NCBI GenBank assembly: GCA_015680685.1
Contig: MNCI01026431.1
Location: 62,001-126,000 of the forward strand
Length of the DNA: 64,000 bases
Origin: Gnetum montanum
Lineage: Eukaryota > Streptophyta > Gnetopsida > Gnetales > Gnetaceae
Direction: 5' to 3'
The notes under the pieces are model-generated. The model made no database searches. It was given only the letters and a program-made list of their open reading frames with translations, and was not told the DNA's origin. Shown here piece after piece: positions 23,319 to 35,362 of this stretch. How positions within the stretch are numbered: position 1 is the first letter of the stretch; each line of letters opens with the position of its first letter. The translations under genes and the position numbers were made by a program.

Positions 23319-26300
23319 ATGTCTTCTTCTTCTCATAAAAGCACTTCACCACCTAGGGATCACACAAGAGACAATCAGCAGCACCACATACATAACCAAG
23401 AACCGCCAGTTCCTCAACAATTCAGTGTGGTATATATTCATCATGATGAAGATATACTCGACTTTACCTTTATCTTCCATCAAGATGAACAACTGCGATG
23501 GAGAGACTTGGAGGGTAACATAGTGTTGCCTCCAGATAGAGCCGCCCCCAACATGCTCCTTCATGCCCTTGCACGAATAGGCATGTCACAATTATACACA
23601 GAGTACGTTGCATGTGATTACAACATGAGGGAGTACCATCCCACAGAAGTGCAACGTCAATGGGACTTGCAGCACGAGAGTCACCACACATCGTTGAAGG
23701 GCAAAGGCCCCTGTAATGCTTCGCCTATCATAAGAGAAATTAAGGGTGATGAGCCTATCTTAACAGGTTCTCCACAAAATGATGTTCCCCCTCCTAACGA
23801 TAGTGAGGAGGTAGGGTATCATAACCATCACTCCACGATTCACAACCTTGGTTCTGATTCCCACGAATACCAAGTGTTCACTGAGGGAACACAGGCACAA
23901 GATAAGGGTAAGCATTTTGATCGTCATCATGATTGAAGTCGTATCCACCGAAGAGAAGGTAAGAAACATCATCATGACAATGGTTCCCCTTCTTCTTCAC
24001 CTTCATCACATCATTCACCCTCTCATTCCACATATGGATGCCATCACAAAGAGCATAACCGTGAGGATAAGGGTAAGGATAAGCAAAATGAGAGACCTCG
24101 ACAAGAGAGTCAAGAGTGAGGATGAGGGCATTCTAGGAAATCAAGGCATGAAAGAAGGGAAAGTAGGGAACCACGTAGGCATCATAGACGTCATGAGAGA
24201 GATGATCATGAAGAACCCCTACTTGCAACCTGAAGCATGTTAGACATTACGGAGGTTGTGAGAATACCTACAAGGCATCAGAAAGATAGCCGAATCAAGA
24301 GACTAGACATGAATAATATCCCACCGTTTGAGGGGGGATACAATGCTGATCTGCAGAATCACTTACAAGCATTCCACAATGGCTGTGCCTTGCAGAATAT
24401 TGAAAATGAGTGGCAAAAGTTAAAGTTGTTCCCTAGGAAACTCATAAAAGAAGCAGAGAGTTGGTACTGGTCCTTAGAACTGGAATCCATTAGACGGTGG
24501 AGTATGATGTTAGAATTGTTTAATGATAAATACCAAACGTACTCTAGAGTGTCCAACTTGCATAAGTAGATCCAAGGATGGAAGCAGAGTAATCACAAAC
24601 CCTTGGATGCTGCCATGGGCCGATATTATGCATTGCTACATTGTTGTCTGGGCCATGGTTACGCACAACAAGATCTACTACGCCACCTTGTAGATGGGCT
24701 AAGACACAAAGCTAGGAGAACCCTTGAAACATATGCCCAAGGGAGATTATTTGAACTTAGGTTCCATGAAGTTCATAAATTGTTGGAGTAAGTAGCTAAG
24801 GAAGAAGGGGAGCTATAGAAAAGAGAAAGTGCAAAAGAGTATAACCACGATCCTTCCCTTCGAAAGAGGGGAGTAAGATTCTATGAGGAAGAGGATGAGT
24901 CACCACTCGAAGAGTTGGTGAATAGAAAACCTTGCCACTTCAAAAGTTAACAACTAAAGTGTCAGCTAAGGTAGATCAAATGTGGGACTCCTTAGACAGT
25001 AGATTTGAAACTGTTTTAAAAATCGTAGAGGAGTCTAAGGAGGGAAGTAGTAACCATGATAAGAAAAAGAGGAGAGATTCAGACCATGCACATAACAAGG
25101 GTAAGGGAAAAATGACTATCACCGATGAGGTTGTGGATTCAGATATGAACAATGACAGTGGATGTGAGATTTGCCAATATGACCATCCTAAGGGATGTTG
25201 CCCAATAATCTCACATCTGCAAGAGTCCAGGGTGTATGCACTCAACCCAAGACTTAACAAACGATAGGCACCCCAAAGGTTACCTTATCCCCAAGGTAAC
25301 CCAAGGCAGTTCCACCAACCCTTAACGTATTATCCAAGTGGAACTCTGCCACAACCTATCAACCAACACCAGCAGTGGCAATACCCACAGTCATGGGGGA
25401 TGCCATCGCCTAGGCAACAATACCCTTACCAGCAACCAGACCCGTATGGCTATTACGTGCAGCAACTGGTTTCTCCAAGTGACTCTATGGGTCACGTGAC
25501 TCCACAATGACACTACCAAGTTTGGGAGTATTTTAAGACTCCCTCTCTTGGAAGAGACACTCCACATGCATACCATCCTCCGAATCCATCCGCATCTCTT
25601 ACGTCGATAGTTCCACTACCACCCGCTCCAACGATGCAAGGGGAACTCCCCATTCAACTATAGCAACGTAATGCTACGAGAGCTATAAACCTTCAACCCA
25701 CTACTGGTTCTAACAACCATACAAAGAGAAGATCCTTCTTTAGAACCAATAGTGTAAACAAGCTCTCACAACCACAAGCGGTTAAGTCTATGACCACTCC
25801 TCCATCAAGAAAGGCTTCGGAGCTCCCTTCAAACCAACAACAGAGCTCAATGCACATGGTTATGTTAACACATACTATCATTAACTGGATAAAGGTGGGC
25901 CACCTTCCCAAAAAACTCTCTAACCCTGGAAGTCCCTTAATCTATCTCCAAGTCACTGGGAATGAACCACGTAAGGCTCTTCTTGACTTAGGTTCTGGAG
26001 TCAACTTAATATTGCAGGAAATATATAAAGCCTGAAACCTACCTCCACTCAAGAAGAGCAATATTCAATTAGAGTTGGCTGACTAGTCCATCACTGTCCC
26101 TTTGGGACTTGTGGAGGATATTATTACCACTATGTGTGGTTGGTCATACCCAGTTGATTTCCTATAGAAGTCAACAATAATAAAGGGGACTTCCCAATTA
26201 TAATGGGGAGGGCATGGCTAAGTACCATAAACGCATGCCTAGGAATCTATGATCTTTCCTTGGAAATATCCAAGGAAAAAATTTATGGAAAGATCGAGAA

Positions 26301-26688
26301 GAAAAAAGTTCCATGCATCACATACAGTGATACTAAGGGTGATGACATACAGGAATACTCTACATCTCCTGCATGCAACCGGTGTGCCCAGAAAACTCGA
26401 ATACAAAAGTGCCCATATGTAGCAACCACACAACAAGAAAACACCCAGTGGTTGATAGCTAATTAAGAGAGCAACCCACCAATATGCATGGAATTGACTG
26501 GGGGAATGACTTGCAACCACAATAAAAGCATAGATACATTGGAGTATGAGCATCGCCAACTTCCAACCCTTAATCTAAAAAGATCAATTGGGAGAAGTTG
26601 TACACTTCTAAAAAATTCAAATAAGTGCTCATTATTTCGGATTTCTCCTTTTCAATTCAATCATTGGGGAGATGGCCACCTATGTTGA
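23319..26688 (+). pseudogene. gag-pro: element D gag-pro polyprotein (degenerate)
   Basis: Starts MSSSSHKSTSPP, a start shared with F. In order: a Ser/His-rich N-terminus; a His/Arg/Glu-rich stretch (about 23940-24230); a Retrotrans_gag core (about 24300-24560) with MNNIPPFEGGYN and ELFNDKYQTY; a helical region; a zinc-knuckle CEICQYDHPKGCC (about 25165); a Pro/Gln/Tyr-rich linker; then an aspartic protease with LLDLGSGVNLI (about 25977) and IIMGRAWLS (about 26196). The protease residue after the catalytic Asp is Leu where Ser or Thr is usual. Early stop at 23934-23936, a single-base loss near 24926 and another frame change before 26203; the end is HWGDGHLC and a stop. Gag would form particles and protease would process them. 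Confidence 0.85.
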
Positions 26689-28093
26689 TCATTTGAGGCC
26701 CTCAGTTCTTTTAAGTTTATGTTTTACACATTTTTGTTTTGCACATTTTTGTTTTACAAATTTCTTTAACTTTTCTTATTTTTGTTTTACAATATCGTTT
26801 ATACTTTTTCTTTTATTTGTGTGTGTATATGTGTGTTTTATCCATTTCATTAGGTTTGTCATCCAATAAGTGCTCTTAATGATGGTATGAACTATTTTCT
26901 ATTGATTGCTAATGTTTGGTTTTAACCTTTAAGTTACGATGTTGATACTAAGGTATGGTTCTTTTGATATAGTAGGCAATGAGTCCACATCATCAATGCA
27001 TCCATAAATCTCTATGGTCTCTCTTGGCTTGGAACCGTACAGTCCCTTTCTTCAAAATAATAAGAACTATCAATGAATTGGTGACTGGGTATTTCTCAAA
27101 CTAAGGAAGGACTCAAGGATTGAAAAGGGTGTGGCTTCAAGGGAACTTGATGCTTTTGTGTTGACCATTCTCTTGGGTGCTTGGATGTTTTCTTCTCGAG
27201 TTTTCTTATTGTTCCGATAATTGCCATATTATTGGAAAGCTGAGTAAATAAAAATAATAAGTCTTTGCATGGTGTGGTTCTCATGCAAAAACACAAAAAA
27301 TAAAAAATAAAATAATAATAATGAGGATTCAAAGCACACCCCTTAGAAGAAATAATCATTTGGGCTACAAGCACTAGTTAGGGAACTAAAATAAACATGT
27401 TCCCTCTAACCAAGGCCCTTGTCGCTTCCCATTCTCTCCTCCTTCATTTTGTCAGAATGGTGGTGGCTCTTCAGTGAAGGCATTCTTGTTACTTCAAGTG
27501 GATGGATTAGCCGAATGCATTAATGTGAAGTCACTGGATTTGGTTTGTTTGAGGCTGGACTTGGAATGGGATCTACTAAGTCACATTAATCATTAAATAC
27601 ACAAGGGGTTGTATACCACCTTGTTCTTGAGATTCCATTCCATTCGCTTCTCTCCATCCTTATTTTTCCATTTATTACCTCATTGCCAGCTGTATTGGTA
27701 GTCCATATCTTGGTGGATGCATTGTTTTCTTTTTGGTAAATTCTTAGGGTTAAGACTTTAACTCTTGTTTCCAAATGACATTCATAGAGCCTATGGACTC
27801 TTTGAATGTGGAATTGTTAGGGCATTAAGGGCATGAGCTTGCTTTGGGGAGGACCCTCTGGCATTCCTATTTGGTGCATCCGTTAATTTCTTTCCTTTAA
27901 ACATTTCTGCAATCACCATTTATTTTATTTATTTCCATCCTTGACATCCCTTTCATCGGCGTTATAGTTGTTTCTTTTCCTTCATCCTTCTTATTCCTTC
28001 TCTTTTTCCATTCTCTCACTACTAGAGGTTTGTGATTAGTCATGGGGGTCTTGGTCCAATTTTTTCGATTTTCTCCTAACCCTTACACCTTTG
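26689..28093 (+). other. element D post-gag non-coding region
   Basis: AT-rich and without a supported ORF. The conserved post-pol block is at 27789-27854 and a polypurine-like ATTAGTCATGGGGGTC at 28035-28050. It is collinear with 45489-46358 of element F. Confidence 0.6.
27789..27854 (+). other. conserved post-pol non-coding block (copy D)
   Basis: GCCTATGGACTC through CTTGCTTTGGGGAGGACC; equivalent to 6223-6290, 20483-20551, 32273-32340 and 46055-46122. Confidence 0.7.
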
Positions 28094-28231
28094 GTAGTCA
28101 TCATTAGTATATCTCCAGAATCTGCATTAGCCATACCACAACTTAGCTAATGGACCTTACACTGAGGCAAGGTATCAACTGCATTGTGATTCATTTACCC
28201 TTGCTAATATAAGATTGTGTTGTGTGTGCAG
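28094..28231 (+). other. predicted short intron cassette (element D)
   Basis: A weak donor (TTTG then GTAGTC), branch-like TTGCTAAT, and acceptor TGTGTGTGCAG directly before ATGG. It is 138 nt, with 137 nt in F and 138 nt in H. ORF-X is missing downstream; only a short reading frame follows, so the cassette outlived the gene it served. Confidence 0.45.
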
Positions 28232-28600
28232 ATGGTAATCATACAACAACGGATTGCACCTGGAGGGAACACTTGGAATGGATCGGTGCTGAAGCAGTTA
28301 TGCAAGGAACAAGATTGATGGCGCATTGATGGATGAACGATGAAAGGCACAATCTTGACGTTGGTAGCAACAGACTTCTTCTCTCTTCTCTCTTCTCTCT
28401 TAGCTGCCAAATAAGACCTGATGTCAAATGTATAAAGTGTTCACTCTATTGTCATGAACACCAGTTTTGTCATGTTTTGTAATGATGATCTGTTCACATG
28501 TCATCCCATTCACCATTAGTTCCATTCAAGTCAATAATTCCATACCTTCCCAATATTTGTAAGGAACTTGAGGATGAGTTTTTATTTAGTCATGGGGGTA

Positions 28601-29405
28601 TGATGGGATGCGATATCAGATGGGCCACGATATCACGTCTTTCCCTGCGATATCGCGTACGCAATATCGCAGCCTGTTGCCAGTTCTATGAATAAGAGGT
28701 GGCTCTCCCTTATTTCTCTATCTAGATCTTGACCTTAGCCAAACTCTTGCCATTTTTCCATTCCAAAGTTAGAATAATTTCCATGTGCCCGTAGTAGGAG
28801 TCTCAAAGTAAACGGATCTTTATTCGAGCAATTTTGTACCTGAGCACACGATTGTGTACGACAATAAAGACGAACTTTTGGATAAACCTTGCAGTGCATG
28901 GACTAAGCTAAATAGGATTTTAATTATTGTTAATGTTTAAATGCTTTATTAGTTAATTAAATCTCTCTCAACCCTTAACTCCTAGTTAAGTGCATTCAGT
29001 ATGACCGCTTTGAGCACGTGCGTTACGCTTGGTAATCCCAGTAACAAATAGTGTTTGGTAATCCTAGCAGCGTTGCATTGGTTCAGGGTGTGAAACGGTA
29101 AGTGGGAACGGATACTGATGCTAGGGTAATTAATGTTTAGTTAGTTAAAGTTAGTTACTTTGTCTCTTCACCCTTTCCCTCATTAGCATAGGTGATAAAA
29201 ACATAAAAGATATAAAAATCACATGCCTTAAGTTTACTTAACCATACAACCGTGACAAATACAAGTGAGCTTGGGAGGACAACGATTGATTAACCTTTGG
29301 TGTTCCAGAAGGCGTGTAGGCACTTAGTGTGCGGAGTTCAACTGGATCACACATGTAATGCTCGTATTCGTATGGCTGAGTGTAGGGGTACCTCACCACT
29401 CATCA
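28601..29405 (+). repeat. element D 3' LTR
   Basis: Begins TGATGGGATGCG after the polypurine tract TTAGTCATGGGGGTA (28586-28600) and ends CCACTCATCA. The GATATCG array is fuller than in the 5' copy. Confidence 0.9.
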
Positions 29406-29410
29406 ACCAT

Positions 29411-31007
29411 GGATAGTACGATGAGTTGTGAAATTACCCCTAAAGTTATGGCACAGGGATGCGTCCAACCATGTACTTTTGTATGAAATCTAGATGTAAC
29501 ATTCTTCCCCAATGCTCATGTAGATGCAACAAGATTGGGCATTGGCCTTTTGGGTGATCATACAAGCAACCATTGCATTGATACTTATGATTTGTAGTTG
29601 AGCCCGTATCCTCATTTTCTTTAGCCCTTCTTTCCAATTGTGAAATTGTGTTTTGTCCAATTTTTAGGATTGGTATCCTTGTTTATTTTGGTCATCAAAG
29701 TTATCTTGCATGGATCTCCCTCTAATAATGTTTATATATTCTTTACATTTTTCATGTACCCACTCCATCATCTTGTTGATCTTTGCCTCAATTTCATCTA
29801 GTGATTTTAGTATTGGTAAAGGTAGGGATGGTTTCACCTCCTTGAGGTGAGTTGATTTCTCCTCTTCATAATTATTGACCTCTATTATTTCAAGAGTTTG
29901 GTCTTGTTGAGATTTTTTAACATTCTTCCATTTGACTATTTCTCTTTCTTCTTTTGCTACCCGCTTAATGAGCTCTTGGAATTGATGGATTTGTAGTTCA
30001 TATAGTTGACCTGGGGCATACATCCCTAGGGTCTCCCTTGTTTCATTACGGAGCCCATCCATGATGTGATACATTAGCCTTTCTTCAGAGAACCCATGCC
30101 TTGGGCATTTGTTTAACAAAGGGTAATATCTTTTTAAGGCCATGTCCAAGGGTTGATGTTACCCTTGTTTCTACTCTTGGATTTGTCTCCTTAAGGCTGA
30201 CACTCTTGCATAGGTTTGATATCTTTCGTTGAAGAGGTTTACCATTGTAGGCCAACAGTGAATTGAATTCAATTTTAAAGACTTGTACCAAACTTTAGCT
30301 TGGCCAACGAGTATCATAGGGAAGAGCTTAAGCCTTTGCCACCCATTTTCAATGTTGTTCCATACACAGGCATCATAGAAGGCTTGTAAATGATGTTGTG
30401 AATTTGAATCATAGCCTCCTGAGAAGTTAGAAAAGTCATTTAAATCAATCCTGGGTAGATGACTTTCCTTGCAAAGCCTATAGGATATCTAAATGATCTA
30501 TCTTATATGCATTAGGCTCTTAGTGGCTAGCAGGGGTTCATCATCACTGAATAGGTTATGAGTTCCTAAGTTGAGGCAATGTTGTCTATGTTCATGTTGG
30601 CATTCTTGATTTTGCCCGTGGGTTCAATTTTTATTTCTATGCTGACCCCTTAAGGAATAGTCATCCATGTCACAACCTAACATTGAAAGAGCGGAGGAAG
30701 AGAGGGAACTAGAAGACTTGTCATGACTTTTGTAAGTCTCCCAATCATCCCCTGATGTACTCTTGCTACCCATTAAGAAGGTCCTAGGCCTTCTAGGCCT
30801 CCTCATTCTAGGGGATGTCCCATCTTCACTAGAGGTGTTTCAGTTGGATGGAAAAAGTCCTTGAGTATCATTGGGGTGCCTATGAACATATGAAACTCCT
30901 ACATAAGTTTGAGTGCTCCAAACTTCTTCTTGATCATAAATTTTGTTGGTTCTCCAATGAATTGCCTCGTTAGCTATTTCGCTATCACTATCTTGTGAAA
31001 GAGACAT
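29411..31007 (-). pseudogene. gag: element C gag, 5' part
   Basis: Start ATG at 31007-31005 (MSLSQDSD, as in element A). It includes an Arg-rich RRPRRPRTF and Ser-rich stretch (about 30680-30810), the gag core, a helical LKEVKPSLPLPILKSLDE segment (about 29830), and a complete zinc knuckle CNGCLYDHPKGQC near 29560. The knuckle spacing is CX2CX3HX4C, one residue shorter than the retroviral CX2CX4HX4C. It is broken by stops and by element D. Confidence 0.8.
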
Positions 31008-31120
31008 CGTCGTGAATTGTGTGTGACTTAATTAAATTTAATTTTTTGTCTAAAAGATATATCATTAATACCCTGTTACAATGATCTTGTATGATATAAC
31101 TAATCTAGATAACTAGCACC

Positions 31121-31140
31121 ATCCCTGACAACAGTGCCAA
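31121..31140 (-). other. primer-binding site, tRNA-Asp type (C)
   Basis: Reversed, it reads TTGGCACTGTTGTCAGGGAT, directly inside the 5' LTR. Confidence 0.8.
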
Positions 31141-32037
31141 TGATGAGTGGTGAGGTACCCCTACACTCAACCATATAAATATGAGCATGTATGTGCAATC
31201 TGGTCGAGCTCTATGGATGGAATAGTTGTGGCACCTAGATGGTTATACATTGATCATAGTTTGTTGTCTTCCCACTTGGAATAGTATTTACTTTGTCACA
31301 TATGGTTTAGTCTAGAGTGAGGTGTATGATGTGATCCCTACTACTATGCTACTCCTAAGGAAAATAAGAGATAACTTAATTAAGCTAATGGACAATAGGA
31401 AATAAGATCTAAGCTAGCCTAAGTGTGATGAGCATCCATCCCTAATCATCCATACACATCTTGGATTTTGTGTACTACTTCTAGGATTACCAAGTGCACA
31501 TCAATCGAAGCACTACTTGATACGCTACTGGGTTACCACATAGTTACACTTAAATGTTTGTGATTAAGGTATACTCATTCCACGTTAACAATAGGAATAG
31601 TAAATGATGATAAAAGAAATATTAACTAAGAAAATAACAATAAATAATCAACAATTAAAATAATTAAAAGCTAAGTGAATGTTGCAATGATGGAGTAATC
31701 TTGATCTTTATTACCGATTACATGCGTGTCCAAGTACGTCACACTCAAACAAAGGTTTCATACAATTACAAGCATCACACTATGGGCATGCACTTGGAAA
31801 GAACATTAAAACTGACAATAAAAATTGAAAACTAAAAATTGACTAAAGACTTCCACCCCCCCTCCCACCCCAAAAACTTCTTCTACCATGCACCTCAGTG
31901 CTGTATTTATAGGATAACACAGGAATAATGATATTAGATACTAGACAACATTTCCAAGCTTGCAATATCATGTACCTAATATCGCATACTTGAAATTGTA
32001 TACCTGATATTGGGGCCTGGTAGATCGTGACTCATTA
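31141..32037 (-). repeat. element C 5' LTR
   Basis: Pairs with 15710-16618. In plus coordinates it begins TGATGAGTGGTGAGGTACC and ends GTGACTCATTA, where one transition has damaged the outer TG. The ATGTT duplication follows. Confidence 0.9.
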
Positions 32038-32042
32038 ATGTT

Positions 32043-33529
32043 CTTGTTATTCTCTTATACTTAACCTTTATAATATTCTTTGAGCATTAGGAAATTTTTG
32101 CTCAAATTCTCAAATGCACATGTAATGTACATGTGAGATGGATTGAAGATATTTAGAATATGGACAAGTTATAAGACTATGTGGAAAGTGTGTTTTAATT
32201 ATTAGCATGTTTGGAAGGCACAAGATGATGTGAATTTCTAGTTAAGTATGAGATACAATAGTTATACAAATGGGTCCTCCCCAAAGCAAGCTTCAGCCCT
32301 TAGTACCCTTGTATAACCATGCTTAAAAGTGTTAGTAGGCACTCAAGGAGTTGAATGTAAGACATACTTGTCTAGCAAAACACACGTTAATATCACTAGA
32401 TTAGAAAAATAACACTATATTATACAAAACCATAAAGTTATGATTAAATATACCAGTAAGGTGAAATGGAAAATAAAAGAGATTACAAATATTGAGACAT
32501 GAGGTGTCTTACCATAAGCCTAATGAATCCTTATGTGTGATGTATGGTTAAAGTAATCATTAGCCTTTCTATCCAAGATTCAAATCAAGTTCAAATCACT
32601 TTCTAGTGACATCGCATTGTATCCTCCCTAGGACTAATAACCATAAGACTATCACTATTACAAGGAGTATTACCACTTAGTCATGTAGTTCAAGAAAGGA
32701 GTTTATTAATAACACTCTTATTTTTTTTTTATTTCCAAGAAGCTACCTACCTTTAGGCATGGGTAACATGTCTTTCTAGTGGGATACCTAGAAATTTTAT
32801 TCTATGCTTTTTATTTTATTTTTAATGTGTCAACTTTACTAGAGGTCTACCTCTAAGCATGGGTAACAAGTCTTTCTAGTGACATGGTGAGGTAGCAATT
32901 ATTGTACTCTTACTTCTATTTTTCATTAGAACTCAAGAAAATAATACATCCTTAACAACACGGTAAAACTTATAGTAGTAGGCCTAGAGAATCTACAAGT
33001 CCCCTTGATGCTACACCTTGTAATTCCCACTTGGTCCTTAACTCTTTAATTTAAGCATAATGATCACAAGTCTATTCTTAGTGTTATTGTGAAAAGAATA
33101 TCATTATGGCCATGGTAAGAACTTCTTAATGTTGAAAATGGGTGGATGGATGGTCTCACAATATATGTCATCGGTCCTTTACGATTTGACAATATAGGGT
33201 AATCTTCACCTTATGGGGACTACATCTTGCTTTATTCCATGCTCTCTATTGAAAAATCAAAAAAAAAAAAAATATGTACAAGATAAATAATGGCAATGTA
33301 TAGAAAAATATTAAAAGATATCAAGAATTGCAAAGATAGTAAGAATGAAAAATTGTGAAAAGAATTTAGAAATGTCAAAAAATAAGAAATCATTAAGAAA
33401 TTGGAAATTATAAAAATATGGGAAAAAGACATCAATAATTATGAAAAGGAAATAAGAAAGTAAAAGATTCAGTATGGTAAATACGTGTCACTGGGGACAC
33501 CCCCACAACTATTATTAGAAGTAGTTAAC
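32043..33529 (-). other. element B post-integrase non-coding region
   Basis: This continues B after the insertion of C. It includes the conserved block at 32273-32340 (reversed) and is collinear with 20440-21560 of element C. I see no GATATCG promoter array here, unlike A and C. No ORF is supported. Confidence 0.6.
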
Positions 33530-34209
33530 TAGAAGATTAAATAGGTAGAGGACGATTGGATGGACTATGTAGAATTCATAATAGAATCGGGATGTTCATA
33601 AAAGGCTTGACCTATTGGATATTCACTAGAATGATCTTATGTGGGCTATCTGGATGGTAAATGACACTAGATAGATAGGTTTCCTAGATGATATTTGGTC
33701 CTTCCCATAGGATTTGGAACTTAGCCTTTTATGGGACATGACTAGAATTATAGTATAAAACCCTATTGCATAGTTGGATCAATACTTAGTGTATTTGGGC
33801 ATCATGCCTATGCTTAGAGTACTTTTTATGGACTTCATTGCACATGAGGGCTACAAGCCTATTCTCCTCTAAAAGGTTAATATTCATAAGTTTCTTCTTT
33901 TGGGCAAAGCTCAGGTCTAGGTCAAGTTTGCTGGCAGCAACTAGAGTTTATAGGCCTATAGAGCAACTCGTAGGATGAATATCTGATGGGAAGTTTCCAG
34001 GTAGTTCTATAGGCCCATAGAGCATCATTTAACTTGGTGCTCCAATACTTACTAAATCAACTAACCATTCTAGTTAATATTCTTATAATTTCTCAGTTAG
34101 TTACTTCAGCTTGATCATTTACTTGGGGATGATATGGTGTGGTCAATTTATGGCTTACCCCAAGCTGTTACATGAGCTTCTTAAATGTAGCACATATGAA
34201 ATGTGTTCT
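33530..34209 (-). pseudogene. pol: element B integrase, C-terminal part
   Basis: Retroviral-type integrase that would insert the cDNA. On the minus strand from 34209 one reads THFICATFKKLM, TPYHPQVNDQAEVTN and WSTKLNDALWAYRTTWK, matching the end of the catalytic core and the following region of Ty3/gypsy integrases (the TPYHPQTNGQAE motif). Many stops follow. Its N-terminal part lies at 39279-39900 beyond element E; the frame resumes exactly at the insertion site. Confidence 0.8.
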
Positions 34210-35340
34210 TGATGAACCCCACACTATTTCAATTTTTAACTCATTAAAGGCATAACTTTTTATTATTTATTATTTTACCTTATTGAAGATCATCGATTTT
34301 TGCCATAACTATCGATAAGTACTAATTACTTTATTAAGTATTTCTTATCATAAGATAACAGTAGAATCGACAGAGATCGATAAGATATAGATCGACATCA
34401 CGAATTTCGATATGTCCTAAAGGCAACCATATTGATCTACATAGCAAATACTGATTTAAATCGATATCATTAGATTAGAACTACCTAGACCTTCCAAGAA
34501 TGTAGATATCGATCCATACCAAAGCTACTATGTATATTGAGAATTGATAAAGATAGTAGTTATGATACATATTGATAACATTAGATAAGCAAACTACATG
34601 ACCAAGGCAATGGAAATATTAATCATTATTGTAGGTGAGGCCAAAATATATGGTTGAAGGACATCACTAGTGTGATACAGTTCGATACAATAGTATCAAT
34701 TCTAATCAATTCCCTCAATGGAGGTTGATATGTCTATTTTGTTAATTTTCCTATTTATAATGTAAGCTCCTCTAGTATAAAAGGGAGAGCACCACATCCC
34801 ATGGAGTGTGTGGAAACCAGGGGGCACCCATGTGGAACATAGGGGATTTTATACTTAGGGGGAACACCTAGAATCAATACCTAAGAGAACCCATGTTAAG
34901 GTAAAATCAATTTCCCTGTAAGAATTGCTAAGTGAGGATTCATTGAGCCTTGTTGCAACTATAGACCATTAGAGTCCATTGTTAGGTTGTTAAGGTTTCT
35001 GCATTATGGAAATAGCAAGGTAGAATCATAGATTAGGTGAAGTATCCCTTGTAATCCTCATAATCTATGCTTGTATTTATGATTTCAATTTGATTTAATC
35101 ATAAATTTCCACTCTTGAACTAAAGATTAGAAGTGAGGGTGAAGATTTATGTTTTTACTTATCAGGGATAATCCTAAGTGTGGGATTTGATTCTAATTGT
35201 TATTTTTTTGATGATCTTTTTAACTTTTGAACCATTCCTCCACAGATATGACTCATGGATCAGTCATAGATGAGGTGATGTCTCTACAATGAAAGATAAT
35301 CACTAAGGTAATCTAGCATTGAATTTTTCCTAGCTCATCA
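34210..35340 (+). repeat. element E 5' LTR
   Basis: TGATGAACCCC to TAGCTCATCA. It contains many TATCGAT/ATCGATA motifs (34290-34520) and a TATAAAAGGGAGAGCACC promoter-like site near 34776. Confidence 0.9.
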
Positions 35341-35342
35341 AT

Positions 35343-35362
35343 TTGGCACCATTGTCAAGGAA
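35343..35362 (+). other. primer-binding site, tRNA-Asp type (E)
   Basis: TTGGCACCATTGTCAAGGAA, two bases after the LTR; the differences from the tRNA-Asp complement are mostly transitions. Confidence 0.7.

Larger units (their letters stand above)
22421..29405 (+). mobile_element. element D: gag-pro-only Athila-like element nested in C
   Basis: LTRs at 22421-23174 and 28601-29405, a tRNA-Asp primer site, gag-pro, then about 1.9 kb of non-coding DNA. The flanking 5-mers CCCAT (22416-22420) and ACCAT (29406-29410) differ by one base. No RT, RNase H, integrase or ORF-X is seen, so it fits the non-autonomous TR-GAG type described in plants. Element F has the same structure. Confidence 0.9.
15710..32037 (-). 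mobile_element. element C: pol-less Athila-like element (gag plus ORF-X), split by D
   Basis: The 3' LTR is at 15710-16618 and the 5' LTR at 31141-32037. The perfect duplication ATGTT at 15705-15709 and 32038-32042 defines the insertion into element B between ORF-X and the non-coding region. Without nested D the element is about 9.3 kb and matches element A in order: LTR, tRNA-Asp primer site, gag, non-coding module with internal promoter, leader intron, ORF-X, LTR. Confidence 0.9.

Noticed and set aside
24976-25260. Minus-strand frames overlapping gag in D and F (24976-25260, 43542-43748)
   Set aside because: Mirror frames of well-supported gag sequence on the plus strand.
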